A DNA stretch of 64,000 nt from DASWZN01 sp963841635 (GTDB lineage Bacteria; Acidobacteriota; Terriglobia; Bryobacterales; Bryobacteraceae), in NCBI GenBank assembly GCA_963841635.1, contig CAWJDO010000002.1, forward strand, positions 62,001-126,000, written 5' to 3'. Positions 34,251 through 43,897 of the stretch are shown one piece after another. Below the pieces are notes generated by a model. That model saw only the letters and a list, made by a program, of their open reading frames with translations, did no database searches and had not been told where the DNA came from. A program made the position numbers and the translations under genes. Each line of letters starts with the position of its first letter. Position 1 is the first letter of the stretch.

Positions 34251-34475
34251 GCCCGTCGCTCGTCGCCCGTCGCCCGTCGCCCGTCGCCCGTCGCCCGTCG
34301 CCCGTCGCCCGTCGCCCGTCGCCCGTCGCCCGTCGCCCGTCGCCCGTCGCCCGTCGCCCGTCGCCCGTCGCCCGTCGCCCGTCGCCCGTCGCTCGTCGCC
34401 CGTCGCCCGTCGCCCGTCGCCCGTCGCTCGTCGCCCGTCGCCCGTCGCCCGTCGCTCGTCGCTCGTCGTCCGTTG
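34251..34475. repeat. Heptanucleotide tandem array (GTCGCCC), about 32 copies
   Basis: About 225 bp are built from GTCGCCC with scattered GTCGCTC variants, between two glycosyltransferase genes. Because 7 is not a multiple of 3, all three forward frames stay open and give V-A-R-R-P-S-P repeats. Those reading frames are not real genes. Smaller patches of the same motif occur at 40007-40036 and 48430-48452. The rest of the 341-bp gap shows no feature. Confidence 0.92.
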
Positions 34476-34586
34476 AGCCTATCGCGGAGTCGGTCAGCTT
34501 CGCCGCCAGGATGAGTCGGCTTGCGAAGCCGGAAACGGGCCGCTGAATCGACGGGCCACACGCCAGTTCCGCTATCCTTAGACTCT

Positions 34587-35672
34587 GTGAGAATTGCCAT
34601 CCTCGGCACGCGTGGTATTCCGGCCTGCTATGGCGGGTTCGAGACTTTCGCGGAGGAACTTTCGACCCGGCTGGCGGCGCGTGGGCACGAGGTCTCGGTC
34701 TATACCCGGCAACGGCACGCTGAGCCTTGCTACCGGGGGGTCCAGCTGCGGTACTTGCCGACGATTCGGCACAAGTACTTCGAGACCCTCGCGCACACGT
34801 TCCTTTCGACGCTGCACTTGATGGCTCACCGCACAGACGTTGCGCTTTACTGCAACGCGGCCAACGCGGTTTTCACCTGGATGCCGCGCATGGCCGGCGT
34901 TCGCGTGGCCCTCAACGTGGACGGGCTCGAGCGGAAAAGGAGAAAGTGGAACTGGCTGGCTCGCAGCTGGTACCTGGTTTCCGAACACCTGGCCACGGTC
35001 TGCCCGAACGTCGTGGTGAGCGACGCGGAGCGGATCGCCGCCTACTACCAGAAGCGTTACCGCAAGCGGACCCAGTTCATTCCCTACGGTGCCGAGACCG
35101 GCAAGACGGCCTGCTCAGGGACGCTCGCCCGGCTGGGCCTCGTGCCCGGACGCTACTTCCTCTACGTGAGCCGGATGGAGCCGGAGAATAACGCGCTGCT
35201 GGTGCGGGAGGCTTTCGAAGGCCTGGAGACGGACATGAAGCTGGCGCTGGTGGGCGACGCCCCCTATGCCGAGTCGTATATCGCCCAAGTCCGCCAGACC
35301 AGCGATCCGCGCATCGTGATGCCGGGCGCGATTTACGGAGACGGGTACCACGAGCTCGAGTCCCATTGCTTCGCCTACATCCACGCGACGGAGGTCGGCG
35401 GGACACACCCGGCGCTGATAGAGGCAATGGGACGCGGCGCGCTGGTGCTCTACCTCAACACGCTCGAGAACGCCGAGGTGACGGCGGGCGCCGGCATTCC
35501 CTTCGAGCACGCCACGCTCGGCCGCAAGCTTCGGGAGGTCCTCGAAATGTCGGAAAATGAACGGGAGGAATGGCGCGGGCGCGCGGCCGCGCGGGTGGCC
35601 GAGCGTTACAGTTGGGAGGCCGTGACCAGCGCTTACGAGGACTTGCTCGGTTCCCTGGCCGGGCAGCGTTGA
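34587..35672 (+). CDS. GT4-type glycosyltransferase with DUF1972 N-terminus
   Basis: The 361-residue product has the DUF1972 N-terminal domain typical of rhamnosyl/galactosyl transferases: VRIAILGTRGIPACYGGFETFAEEL, then VYTRQ, NAANAVFTWMPRMAGVRVALNVDGLERKR. The C-terminal half is GT-B (YFLYVSRMEPENNALLVREAF, LVGDAPYAESY, HATEVGGTHPALIEAMGRGALVLYL). Start is GTG 34587. The gene is 2 bp upstream of alr, suggesting one transcript. Confidence 0.92.
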   Translation: MRIAILGTRGIPACYGGFETFAEELSTRLAARGHEVSVYTRQRHAEPCYRGVQLRYLPTIRHKYFETLAHTFLSTLHLMAHRTDVALYCNAANAVFTWMPRMAGVRVALNVDGLERKRRKWNWLARSWYLVSEHLATVCPNVVVSDAERIAAYYQKRYRKRTQFIPYGAETGKTACSGTLARLGLVPGRYFLYVSRMEPENNALLVREAFEGLETDMKLALVGDAPYAESYIAQVRQTSDPRIVMPGAIYGDGYHELESHCFAYIHATEVGGTHPALIEAMGRGALVLYLNTLENAEVTAGAGIPFEHATLGRKLREVLEMSENEREEWRGRAAARVAERYSWEAVTSAYEDLLGSLAGQR

Positions 35673-35674
35673 AC

Positions 35675-36805
35675 ATGCAAGCACTTCCCTATCGTTCCTG
35701 GGTGGAGATCTCGCGGCAGCGGATCGCCGAGAACTATCGCGCCGTGCGCGCGGCGGTGGGCCCTGGGGTCGAGATGGTTTGCGTGGTGAAGGCGGATGCA
35801 TACGGGCACGGCGCCGTTGAAGTGTCGCGCACGCTGGTGGCGGAGGGCGCACGCTGGCTGGCGGTCAGCTCGGCCGAGGAGGGCGTAGCGCTCAGGCAGG
35901 CGGGCATCGCAGCCCGCATCCTGGTGATGGCCGATTGCCAGCCCTTCGCCCGCGACGCGGTGGTCGAACATGGCCTGACCCCGGTCATCCTCTCGCTCGA
36001 CGACTTGCGGGCGCTGGAGAGCTTCGCGGCCGGCAGGGGCGCGCGGTTGCCCTACCATCTGAAGGTCGATAGCGGCATGGGACGCCTGGGGACGCTGGCC
36101 GGAGCGGGGGAGATCGCCGCGGCGGTGCGCGCCGCCGTCCACCTCGATCTGGAGGGCTTGATGTCGCACCTGGCATCCTCGGCCGACTACACCAAGGCGC
36201 AAACAGACCAGCAGAACAAAGCCTTCGCCGATCTCGGCCGCGCTCTGGCCGCGGAGGGAATCGCACCCCAGTTCCGGCACCTCTCCAGCACCAATGCCAT
36301 CGCCTACGGCCGGCGCGATGCCTGGTACAACATGGTTCGGCCGGGGCACCTGCTCTACGGATATTTCTCCGGGGCGCGCGGCCCGGCGCCGGCGCGGGTG
36401 CTGAGCGTCAAGCCGGCGCTCACCTGGAAAGCCAGCGTGCTCTCCGTCAAGAACGTCCCGGAAGGCGCGCTGATTGGCTACGGCGGGATGTTCCGCGCCC
36501 CGCACGCGATGCGGATCGGCGTGCTGGCGGTGGGGTATGCGGACGGCCTCTCGCACCGGCTCTCGAACCGCGGCCACGCAATCGCGGCCGGCCGGCCGGT
36601 TCCCATCCTGGGCGCGGTCTCGATGGACCTCACTACCATCGACCTAACCGGCTGCCCTTCGATCGGCCCGGGCGACGCCGTGACGCTGCTGGGCTCCGAA
36701 GGCGAGGCATCGATCGACGCGCAGCAGATGGCCCGCACGGCCGGGACGATCTCTTACGACGTGCTGTGCGGCATCCGCGCGCGGGTGGCGCGGGTGTACG
36801 TGTAG
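35675..36805 (+). CDS. alr: Alanine racemase
   Basis: The PLP enzyme makes D-alanine for peptidoglycan. The 376-residue protein has the PLP lysine in VCVVKADAYGHGAVEV (K39), HLKVDSGMGRLG, SHLASSADY, the catalytic Tyr in GYGGMFRAP, and VGYADGLSHRL with SMDLTTIDLT near the end. ATG 35675 lies 2 bp after the glycosyltransferase stop. Its place at the end of a polysaccharide locus is probably coincidental or reflects shared envelope regulation. Confidence 0.96.
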   Translation: MQALPYRSWVEISRQRIAENYRAVRAAVGPGVEMVCVVKADAYGHGAVEVSRTLVAEGARWLAVSSAEEGVALRQAGIAARILVMADCQPFARDAVVEHGLTPVILSLDDLRALESFAAGRGARLPYHLKVDSGMGRLGTLAGAGEIAAAVRAAVHLDLEGLMSHLASSADYTKAQTDQQNKAFADLGRALAAEGIAPQFRHLSSTNAIAYGRRDAWYNMVRPGHLLYGYFSGARGPAPARVLSVKPALTWKASVLSVKNVPEGALIGYGGMFRAPHAMRIGVLAVGYADGLSHRLSNRGHAIAAGRPVPILGAVSMDLTTIDLTGCPSIGPGDAVTLLGSEGEASIDAQQMARTAGTISYDVLCGIRARVARVYV

Positions 36806-36810
36806 CTTAA

Positions 36811-38226
36811 CTAGGCCGGCACGATGCGCTTCCAGAGGACCCTCAACACCTCCGAGCCGCCCCAACCACCGAGGGCCGAGATGGCCGCGGCGCTCAGGGG
36901 ATTGAGGATCGTCAGGCGCGGCAGAACCGGCAGGAGCCCGAACAGGACCGCCCAGTAAAGCAGGAAGCCCGTGAGGGCGCCGGCGGGGATCCTCCATCGT
37001 TTCATGTGGCGCTCCCTCACCGCGAGCCACGCCCCGGCAATTCCGCCCAAGGCCGAGAGTCCGAGCAGCAACCATGGCGGCCGGACGTCGATCTCAGCCG
37101 TGCGCGTCAGCATGTTTGGCGTCGACGCCGAAATCACGAAGTGACCGCTCGAGAAAGGCCGGAGAGTCGCCCGAGTCTCGAAGCCCTGGCTGAGGACGGC
37201 GCCAACCTCCGGCTCAATCGAGCCGCGCCCCGAGACCAGCGCAAGGGAGACCTTGCGGTCCAGCGCCGTGGGGACGGGCCGGCCTGCGTCGTCGGCCAGT
37301 GTCACGATGAGCTCGGCGAAATCCACCAGGCTGATCGCGGACGGGCTGGCGCTCAAGGAGAGCGTGCTGACGGGCGGATCGAACACGATCTTGAGCGCAC
37401 GATCGCCATCGAGCTCGACCGGCGGGTTCGAGTTCATGTATTCGACCACCGCCGTGCCGGCCTCGTCCGAGGTGAGCTCGGCCTCGCCGTAGTCCCCTCC
37501 GTGTGGGATCACGAGCGGCGCCGGCTCGAGGCGTCCTCCGCTGGTGGCGAACCTGATGCGGATGTCCGCGCTCGCAGTGGAGTCGTCTCCCATCAGGAAT
37601 GCCTGGATCGTTGCAGACTCCCGGCCGTTGGCGAGGAGCCTGCGCTGCGGGCTGTAACGGAGGGCCAGAGTGGGCCGCTGCGAGGTTGGGGGCGGAGACG
37701 GGAAAGCGGGCTTCGGAGCCTCGGCGGCCGAACGCGGCGGCGATGCCGGGGACGCCACCGGGAAAGCGGGCTTCGGAGCCTCGGCGGCCGAACGCGGCGG
37801 CGATGCCGCGGACGCCACCGGGAAAGCGGGCTTCGGAGCCGGGGCGGGTGAGCGCTGCGGCGCCGGGCGGCCCGTTACCTTGACGAATGTCCCGCCGCCC
37901 AGCAACTCCGCCTGCTTGGCCCACAGGTATTGCAGGCCGGGGCTCGGCAGGGTATAGCGCGCGCGCTTGACCTGTTCACCCGGCTCGAAGGTGATCTTGC
38001 CAAGCGGCGCGACTGCTCCGTCCGCCGACTTCACTTCAACGCTGACCGTCAGCTCCTTCGGCGCCCGCGCGGCCTGGCTGGCGGAGTCCTCCAGTGCGAC
38101 TTCGATCTCGACCTGGTGGCCCGCCTGCAGGCTCCTGGACAGAGTCCGGACAGCGACCTTCACCGGATCCGCAGCCACGGCCAGCAAGGCGGACCCGAGT
38201 AGAACCGCCGCCAAGCGAATGAGCAT
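36811..38226 (-). CDS. Exported Ig-like-domain protein with membrane-anchored C-terminus
   Basis: The 471-residue product has a signal peptide (MLIRLAAVLLGSALLAVA) and a beta domain to ~115. An Ala/Pro linker made of three ~20-residue repeats (core PKPAFPVAS.ASPPRSAAE) follows, then two invasin/Ig-like domains (~185-380; for example ANGRESATIQAFL and SAISLVDFAELIVTLADDAGRPVP). It ends with two or three transmembrane helices (~390-460). The layout suggests an envelope protein anchored at its C-terminus with Ig-like domains outside the membrane. No homologue is recognised. Confidence 0.75.
   Translation of the reverse strand: MLIRLAAVLLGSALLAVAADPVKVAVRTLSRSLQAGHQVEIEVALEDSASQAARAPKELTVSVEVKSADGAVAPLGKITFEPGEQVKRARYTLPSPGLQYLWAKQAELLGGGTFVKVTGRPAPQRSPAPAPKPAFPVASAASPPRSAAEAPKPAFPVASPASPPRSAAEAPKPAFPSPPPTSQRPTLALRYSPQRRLLANGRESATIQAFLMGDDSTASADIRIRFATSGGRLEPAPLVIPHGGDYGEAELTSDEAGTAVVEYMNSNPPVELDGDRALKIVFDPPVSTLSLSASPSAISLVDFAELIVTLADDAGRPVPTALDRKVSLALVSGRGSIEPEVGAVLSQGFETRATLRPFSSGHFVISASTPNMLTRTAEIDVRPPWLLLGLSALGGIAGAWLAVRERHMKRWRIPAGALTGFLLYWAVLFGLLPVLPRLTILNPLSAAAISALGGWGGSEVLRVLWKRIVPA
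37699..37858. repeat. 60-bp tandem repeat within the linker of the Ig-like protein
   Basis: Copies start with GGAAAGCGGG at 37701, 37761 and 37821, a 60-bp period. The first two are almost identical and the third diverges in its second half. The period keeps frame and lengthens a Pro/Ala linker by 20 residues per unit. Confidence 0.88.
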
Positions 38227-38292
38227 CTCCCGGCCTCCTGGTAGTTGGATTCATCATACTGCGAGATAGAGGCGGCTAGGTTACGCTAAGTC

Positions 38293-39601
38293 ATGCTCCC
38301 GAGGACCTTCGCAGTGGTTTGTCTGGCGACCTTCGCGCCCATGCTCGCCGCGGCGGCGGACGACTTCCGCCCCCCAGGTGGAACAAGACCTGCCGTCGCT
38401 TCTGGCTGTTTACAAAGACCTGCACGCACATCCCGAGCTGTCGCGGCATGAGGAGCGCACCTCGGCCTTTCTCGCGGCTCAACTGCGCGAGGCCGGCTAC
38501 ACCGTCACCGAGCACATCGGCAAGTACGCCGATGGCACGGCGGCCTTCGGCATCGCCGCGATCCTGAAGAACGGTGCCGGCCCAGTGGTCCTCGTCCGCA
38601 CGGAGATGGATGCGCTGCCGGTAGAGGAACGAACCGGCCTGGCGTTCGCCAGCCAGAACGCCGGCGTGATGCATGCCTGCGGGCACGACCTGCACATGAC
38701 GTCCTTCCTGGGCACGGCGCGCCTCCTGGCGAAGCTCAAAGACCGCTGGCACGGCACCCTGATGCTGATCGGCCAGCCGGCGGAAGAGACCGTCGGCGGC
38801 GCGCGCGCGATGCTGGCCGATGACCTCTACTCGCGGCTCGTCAAACCGGATTTCGCGATCGCGTTGCATGACGAGCCGTCTATCGAGGCCGGCAAGGTGG
38901 GCGTTCTCGCCGGGCCGCTCATGGCCAGCTCGACGTCGGTAGACGTGACCATCCGCGGAATGGGCGGGCACGGCGCGCGGCCCGAGCTTACCAAGGATCC
39001 CGTCGTGATGGCGGCGCAGTTCATTCTGGCGATTCAGACCATCGTCAGCCGGCAGATCTCGCCGCAGGAGCCAGCCGTGGTCACCGTCGGCTCGATCCAC
39101 GGCGGATCGAAGCACAACATCATCCCCGACCAGGTGGTCCTTCAGCTCACCACGCGCTCATACAGCGACGAAGTCCGCCGGACCATTCTGACCGCCATCG
39201 AGCGGGAGGCCCGGGGAGTGGCGCTGGCGGCGGGCGTGCCGGACGATCGCGCGCCCATCGTCAAGGTGAGCGATGAGACCACCCCAGTCACGTACAACGA
39301 CCCGAAGCTCGCGGCGCGGCTGCACGGTGCGTTCGTCGCGTCTCTGGGCGAGGGGAACGTGATCGAGGCGAAGCGGCTGATGGTGAGCGAGGACTTCGGC
39401 CTGTTCGGCCTGGAAGGTCGCCAGATCCCTACGTGCATGTTCTTCCTGGGCGCCGCGGACCCAGGCAAGCTGGCGGAGAGCCTGCGGACCGGGACTCCCC
39501 TGCCCTCTTTGCACTCGAGTCTGTTCTACCCGCAGGCCGAGCCGGCGCTACGCACCGGCATCCTGGCGATGACGTCCGCGGTTATCGAGCTGATGCGGTA
39601 G
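38293..39601 (+). pseudogene. M20-family amidohydrolase, signal peptide separated by a frameshift
   Basis: The enzyme part (GTG 38378 onward, 407 residues) is a complete M20D amidohydrolase: VYKDLHAHPELSRHEERT, MHACGHDLHMTSFLG, GQPAEETVGGARAML, GGHGARPELTKDPV and SEDFGLF with metal-binding residues in place. It resembles hippurate or N-acyl-amino-acid hydrolases. Upstream, ATG 38293 begins a signal peptide (MLPRTFAVVCLATFAPMLAAAADDF) in the other frame. Removing one C from the run of six C at 38370-38375 fuses the two into one exported protein. It is either a sequencing error, a recent mutation or a slippage switch. Without repair, GTG 38378 would give a cytoplasmic enzyme. Confidence 0.82.
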
Positions 39602-39890
39602 GACCGGCCTGAGCTTGTTCCGTCCGTGGAGCGGCCTCGCTCTTCGCGCGCGCGTGCGCGGCCTCCAGCGTCTTCCAGTCCGTCGAGAGCGGTTCCCAGC
39701 GGTAGTGCAGCCGCCCGTAGGAGCATAGGTAGACCTCTCCGGAGCGCATCAGTCGCAGGGCGACTCCGCGGTCCGTATTCGCTTCCTCGGGCCACAGGCG
39801 GCCATGCGTGGTCTTCGTACACGCCGACCGCGGCGGGTGCTCGGCAAAGGCAGGGGCGGTGGCGAGAAGGCATCCCAGAATGACACGCAT
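39582..39890 (-). CDS. Small exported hypothetical protein
   Basis: The 102-residue product has a signal peptide (MRVILGCLLATAPAFA) followed by a ~60-residue domain with a Cys pair (RSACTKTTHGRLWPEEAN and GEVYLCSYGRLHYRWEPL) that could form a disulphide, and an Ala-rich tail. ATG 39890 is preferred over TTG 39893. The 3' end overlaps the convergent amidohydrolase by 20 bp. No family recognised. Confidence 0.6.
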   Translation of the reverse strand: MRVILGCLLATAPAFAEHPPRSACTKTTHGRLWPEEANTDRGVALRLMRSGEVYLCSYGRLHYRWEPLSTDWKTLEAAHARAKSEAAPRTEQAQAGPTASAR

Positions 39891-40041
39891 CAATTGGGAT
39901 GATGCCCTGGGAACTTGTCCGTTTCAACCTTAGAACCTATAGGACTATGGGTAGCGCCATCGTTGCCGTGGCGCGGGCTTCAGCCTGCCGACACCTCGGC
40001 GTCCCCACGACGAGCGACGGGCGACAAGCGACGAGCGCTTC

Positions 40042-42486
40042 CTACACGTCCAGATTGCGCACGTCGAGCGCGTTCTCTTCGATGAACTTGCGGCGGTTCT
40101 CGACGTCCTCGCCCATCAGCGTGGTGAAAATCTCGTTGGCTTCGACGGCGTCTTCCGAGCGCACCTGCAGGAGCGAGCGCTTCTCGGCGTTCATCGTGGT
40201 CTCCCACAACTGCTCGGCGTTCATTTCGCCCAGCCCCTTGTAGCGCTGCACCTGGGCGTCGCGCATGCCCTCGGCCTTGACGTACTCGAGCAGCTCGCGC
40301 CAATCCGCGCGGGGCTCGCGGCTGGTGTCCTTCACCACTACGAACGGCGGCTGGTTGTAGCGCGCAATCTGCTTCGTCAGGGTACGCAGACGCCGGTACT
40401 CCGGCAGCGCCGCGAGCTGGATGTCGATAAGCCGCTCCGCGCTGGCTGAATCGTGATAGCCCACCGACCACGACGAATGCTCCTCGTCCCGCCTCACTTC
40501 GGGCATGAGATTCAGAGCCTTCAAGGCCTCGGCCACGGGCGCCAGGTTCTCTTCGACGGTGAAATCGGCCTTGGTATCGAGCTTCAGTTCGGGCCGCGTC
40601 AGGATCTCCACCACCCGCGCGTCGCGAACCTTGCGCTCCACACGCTGGAACACCTGCTGGTACTCATCCAGCGAGTTCAAGAACGCCCGCAGCTCCGTGC
40701 CTTCCAGGCGCGCGGCCGGACCGTTTTCGCTCGAACCGATCTCGACGGCGACGTTCTCCGTGGCCCGCCGCAGAATCTCGCGCACGAACTCTTTCTCGTC
40801 CTTGATGTACCGCTCCTGCTTGCCTTTCTTGATGCGGTACAGCGGCGGCTGTGCGACGTACACGTTGCCGCGCTGGATCAGTTCGCCCATCTGGCGGTAG
40901 AAGAACGTGAGCAGCAGCGTGCGGATGTGCGAGCCGTCCACGTCGGCGTCGGTCATGATGATGACTTTGGAGTAGCGCAGCCGCGTGACGTCGAAATCCT
41001 CGCGGATGCCCGTCCCGAGGGCCGTGATCATGCACCGGATTTCCTCGTGGCTCAGCATCTTGTCGGTGCGCGCCTTCTCGACGTTCAGGATCTTGCCCTT
41101 GAGCGGCAGGATCGCCTGATAGCGGCGGTCGCGGCCCATCTTGGCGGTGCCGCCGGCCGACTCACCCTCGACCAGGAACAACTCGCACCGCTCCGGATCC
41201 TTCTCCTGGCAATCCGCCAGCTTTCCGGGCAGGCCGCCTGAATCGAGGGCGCCCTTGCGCCGCGTCAGGTCCCGCGCCTTGCGCGCCGCCTCCCGCGCAC
41301 GGGACGCATCGATGGCCTTGCCGACGATCTTCTTCATCACCGCCGGATTCTTGTCGAAATACTCGCCGACCTTCTCGTAGAGAAACTGCGTGACATACCC
41401 GCCGATGTCACTATTCAGCTTGCCCTTAGTCTGCCCCTCGAACTGCGGCTGCGGTAGCTTCACGCTGACTACCGCGGTAAGTCCCTCGCGCACGTCGTCG
41501 CCGGTAAGATTCTCTTTGACGTCCTTGAACAGGCCGGCGCTCTGGCCGTAAGTATTGATGACGCGCGTCAGGGCACTGCGGAAACCGGTCAGGTGGGCAC
41601 CGCCGTCCACGGTGTTGATGTTATTCGCGAAGCTGAAAATGTTATCGCTGTAGCCGTCGTTGTATTGGAAAGCGATGTCCATCGTCAGCGTGCCGCCATT
41701 GGAAAGCTCGCGCGAACCTTCGGCGTGGATTGGCTTTTCGTGAAGGACGTTCTTGCCCTTGTTCAGGTGCCTGATGAACTCCGCGATGCCGCCGCTGTAA
41801 AAGAACTCGTGCGCCTTGGGCGGATCGACCCGCTCGTCGGCCAGCGTGATCTTCAGTCCTTTGTTCAGGAACGCGAGCTCGCGCAGCCGCTGGGAGAGCG
41901 TGTCGAAGCTGAACTCCTGGGCCACCATGATGGTGCTGTCCGGCTTGAAGGTGATCTTGGTGCCGGTCTTACTCCCGCACTTCCCTTTTCGCTCCAGCGG
42001 CCCCTGGGGGATGCCTTTCTGGTACTCCTGAATCCAGGTGTAGTGATCGCACCAGATCTCCAGGTCAAGGTTCTCCGAGAGGGCATTGACGCAACTTACT
42101 CCGACTCCGTGCAGTCCTCCCGAGACCTTGTAACTCTTCGTATCGAACTTACCGCCGGCGTGCAACTTGGTCATGACGACCTCGGCCGCCGATATGCCGT
42201 GCTCCGCCATGATCCCGACCGGGATCCCGCGGCCATTATCGACTACGGTAACCGAGTTGTCGCTACGGATGGTTACGTTGATCTCGTTACAGTGGCCCGC
42301 GAGCGCTTCATCGACTGAGTTATCGACCACCTCGTACACGAGATGGTGGAGACCAGCCTCGCCGGTGGAACCGATATACATGGCCGGCCGCAGCCGGACC
42401 GCTTCGAGTCCTTCGAGCACTTTGATGCTACTGGAATCGTATACGTCGCCGCCGCCCGCACCTTGGCTATTCAGATTTGTTGCCAT
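40042..42486 (-). CDS. gyrB: DNA gyrase subunit B
   Basis: The 814-residue type IIA topoisomerase subunit supplies ATP-driven strand passage. It has the GHKL ATPase domain with EVVDNSVDEALAG, VVDNGRGIPVG and GGLHGVGVSCVNAL, and the transducer. The TOPRIM domain has LVEGESAGGTAK and IIMTDADVDGSHIRTLLLTFFYRQM, and the C-terminus ends QRYKGLGEMNAEQLWETTM. ATG 42486 has GAGG five bases upstream. It is the third gene of the dnaA-dnaN-gyrB series, though separate signals may control it. Target of aminocoumarin and, with GyrA, quinolone drugs. Confidence 0.98.
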   Translation of the reverse strand: MATNLNSQGAGGGDVYDSSSIKVLEGLEAVRLRPAMYIGSTGEAGLHHLVYEVVDNSVDEALAGHCNEINVTIRSDNSVTVVDNGRGIPVGIMAEHGISAAEVVMTKLHAGGKFDTKSYKVSGGLHGVGVSCVNALSENLDLEIWCDHYTWIQEYQKGIPQGPLERKGKCGSKTGTKITFKPDSTIMVAQEFSFDTLSQRLRELAFLNKGLKITLADERVDPPKAHEFFYSGGIAEFIRHLNKGKNVLHEKPIHAEGSRELSNGGTLTMDIAFQYNDGYSDNIFSFANNINTVDGGAHLTGFRSALTRVINTYGQSAGLFKDVKENLTGDDVREGLTAVVSVKLPQPQFEGQTKGKLNSDIGGYVTQFLYEKVGEYFDKNPAVMKKIVGKAIDASRAREAARKARDLTRRKGALDSGGLPGKLADCQEKDPERCELFLVEGESAGGTAKMGRDRRYQAILPLKGKILNVEKARTDKMLSHEEIRCMITALGTGIREDFDVTRLRYSKVIIMTDADVDGSHIRTLLLTFFYRQMGELIQRGNVYVAQPPLYRIKKGKQERYIKDEKEFVREILRRATENVAVEIGSSENGPAARLEGTELRAFLNSLDEYQQVFQRVERKVRDARVVEILTRPELKLDTKADFTVEENLAPVAEALKALNLMPEVRRDEEHSSWSVGYHDSASAERLIDIQLAALPEYRRLRTLTKQIARYNQPPFVVVKDTSREPRADWRELLEYVKAEGMRDAQVQRYKGLGEMNAEQLWETTMNAEKRSLLQVRSEDAVEANEIFTTLMGEDVENRRKFIEENALDVRNLDV

Positions 42487-42523
42487 AGAACCTCGAAATA
42501 CCGATTACCTACTTGGGAGCCCC

Positions 42524-43645
42524 TCAGATCCTCATAGGCATTACAACGTAGCGGTAAAGCTCGCGCGAGCCTTCTTCGCCGGCTTCCGGTCCAACCTCGG
42601 CGGCGCTGTGTGGATCCTTGAACGAGAACCTGACTTGCTGCTCGGAAATCGAGCGCAGGAACTCGAGCAGGTACTGAGCGTTGAAGCCGATATCCAGCGC
42701 TGTGCCGGCATACTCGGCCACGATGCTCTCTTCGCTCTCGCCGGTTTCCGAAATGGAAGAGAAGACCTTGATCTCGCCGGGACAAAGCTGCATGCGAATC
42801 GCACGAGAACGCTCGTCGGCGAACTGCGCCACACGCTCGATGGCCGCACGGACCTCATCGCGTCCAAGAACGACAAATACCTTGTGATCCTTCGGCAGGA
42901 CGCGTTCGAAATCCGGGAACGTGCCGGTCAGTTTACGACTGATCAGCAACCGGTCGCCAAACTGGAAGAACAAGTGGTTCTCATCACCGGCGAACTTCAC
43001 CACAGAGTCGCCACCGCTCTCGGCGGCAAGCTTCAGAATCTCACCCATGGCTTTCCGCGGCAGCAGAGCCCGGTAAGGCGAGTGGATTCCTTCGATCTCA
43101 CCGGTGGTCTCCACATAGGCCAGACGATGCCCGTCGGTGGCGACCATCAACATACCCTTGTCCCGAAGCTGAAGCAGGGCTCCGTTGAGCGTAAACCGCG
43201 ATTCTTCAGCCGAGATCGAAAAGATCGTCTTTCCAATCAACGAGGCCAATGCACCAACCGGAACCTCCGCGATCGGCTCGGGCATCTGCGGAAGCTCCGG
43301 AAAGCTCTCCCGCGAGATCCCTGCGATGCGCGTCCGCGAGCGGCCGCAGGTGATGTTGGCCCAATCGTTGTCCATGAACTTTACGGTGAGCTCGCCTTCC
43401 GGCAGCAACCGCACATAGTCCAGCAGGCGCCGCACCGGCATCGTACCGGCCCCTTCCTTGGCGATCCTGGCAGGGAACGAACATCGTATGCCAAGTTCCA
43501 GATCCGTCGCGGTCAACTGCACGCGCTCGCCGCGCGCTTCCATCAGGACGTTTGAGAGGATAGGGATCGTCGTCCGCTTCTCGACCACCCCCTGGGATAG
43601 ATTAAGCTCCCGAACCAGGTCCGCTTTGCTTACCGTGAATTCCAT
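42524..43645 (-). CDS. dnaN: DNA polymerase III sliding clamp (beta subunit)
   Basis: The 373-residue three-domain clamp begins MEFTVSKADLVRELNLSQGVVEKR. It has ILSNVLMEA, the internal EIPNEEDA-free but family-typical DGHRLAYVE, and the conserved C-terminal RYVVMPMRI. Its homodimer rings DNA and tethers the replicase. ATG 43645 has GGAG nine bases upstream. It lies 37 bp upstream of gyrB and 252 bp downstream of dnaA. Confidence 0.97.
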   Translation of the reverse strand: MEFTVSKADLVRELNLSQGVVEKRTTIPILSNVLMEARGERVQLTATDLELGIRCSFPARIAKEGAGTMPVRRLLDYVRLLPEGELTVKFMDNDWANITCGRSRTRIAGISRESFPELPQMPEPIAEVPVGALASLIGKTIFSISAEESRFTLNGALLQLRDKGMLMVATDGHRLAYVETTGEIEGIHSPYRALLPRKAMGEILKLAAESGGDSVVKFAGDENHLFFQFGDRLLISRKLTGTFPDFERVLPKDHKVFVVLGRDEVRAAIERVAQFADERSRAIRMQLCPGEIKVFSSISETGESEESIVAEYAGTALDIGFNAQYLLEFLRSISEQQVRFSFKDPHSAAEVGPEAGEEGSRELYRYVVMPMRI

Positions 43646-43897
43646 GGCTCAGTTCTCCGTTCTGCCGGTGCAGAGTTGCTCTTTCATCGACCCTCTACAA
43701 TATCAAAAACAAGAACAGCAGTAGTAGGGGCTGTGGAAATGTAAGTTTCTCTCTAAATTATACAAAATCCAACGGCTTCCACGCTACTGGGTGCTGTCGA
43801 AAACAGCTGCATGACTGGTGTCTTCAGGCCCCGGTATTCAAGCTTCCACAGACTCCAACGGCTGTTTTTAGGGGCTTCTGTGGGAATCTTCACAAGT
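43646..43897. other. dnaA-dnaN intergenic region, relatively AT-rich
   Basis: This 252-bp gap is visibly richer in A/T than the surroundings (for example 43741-43775). It contains one near-match to a DnaA box (TGTGGAAAT at 43732-43740) and weaker ones near 43842 and 43879. It could hold the dnaN promoter or a second origin element. Confidence 0.4.

Noticed and set aside
34251..34475. Heptamer array considered as a CRISPR array
   Set aside because: Unit is 7 bp with no spacers, and no cas genes are present.
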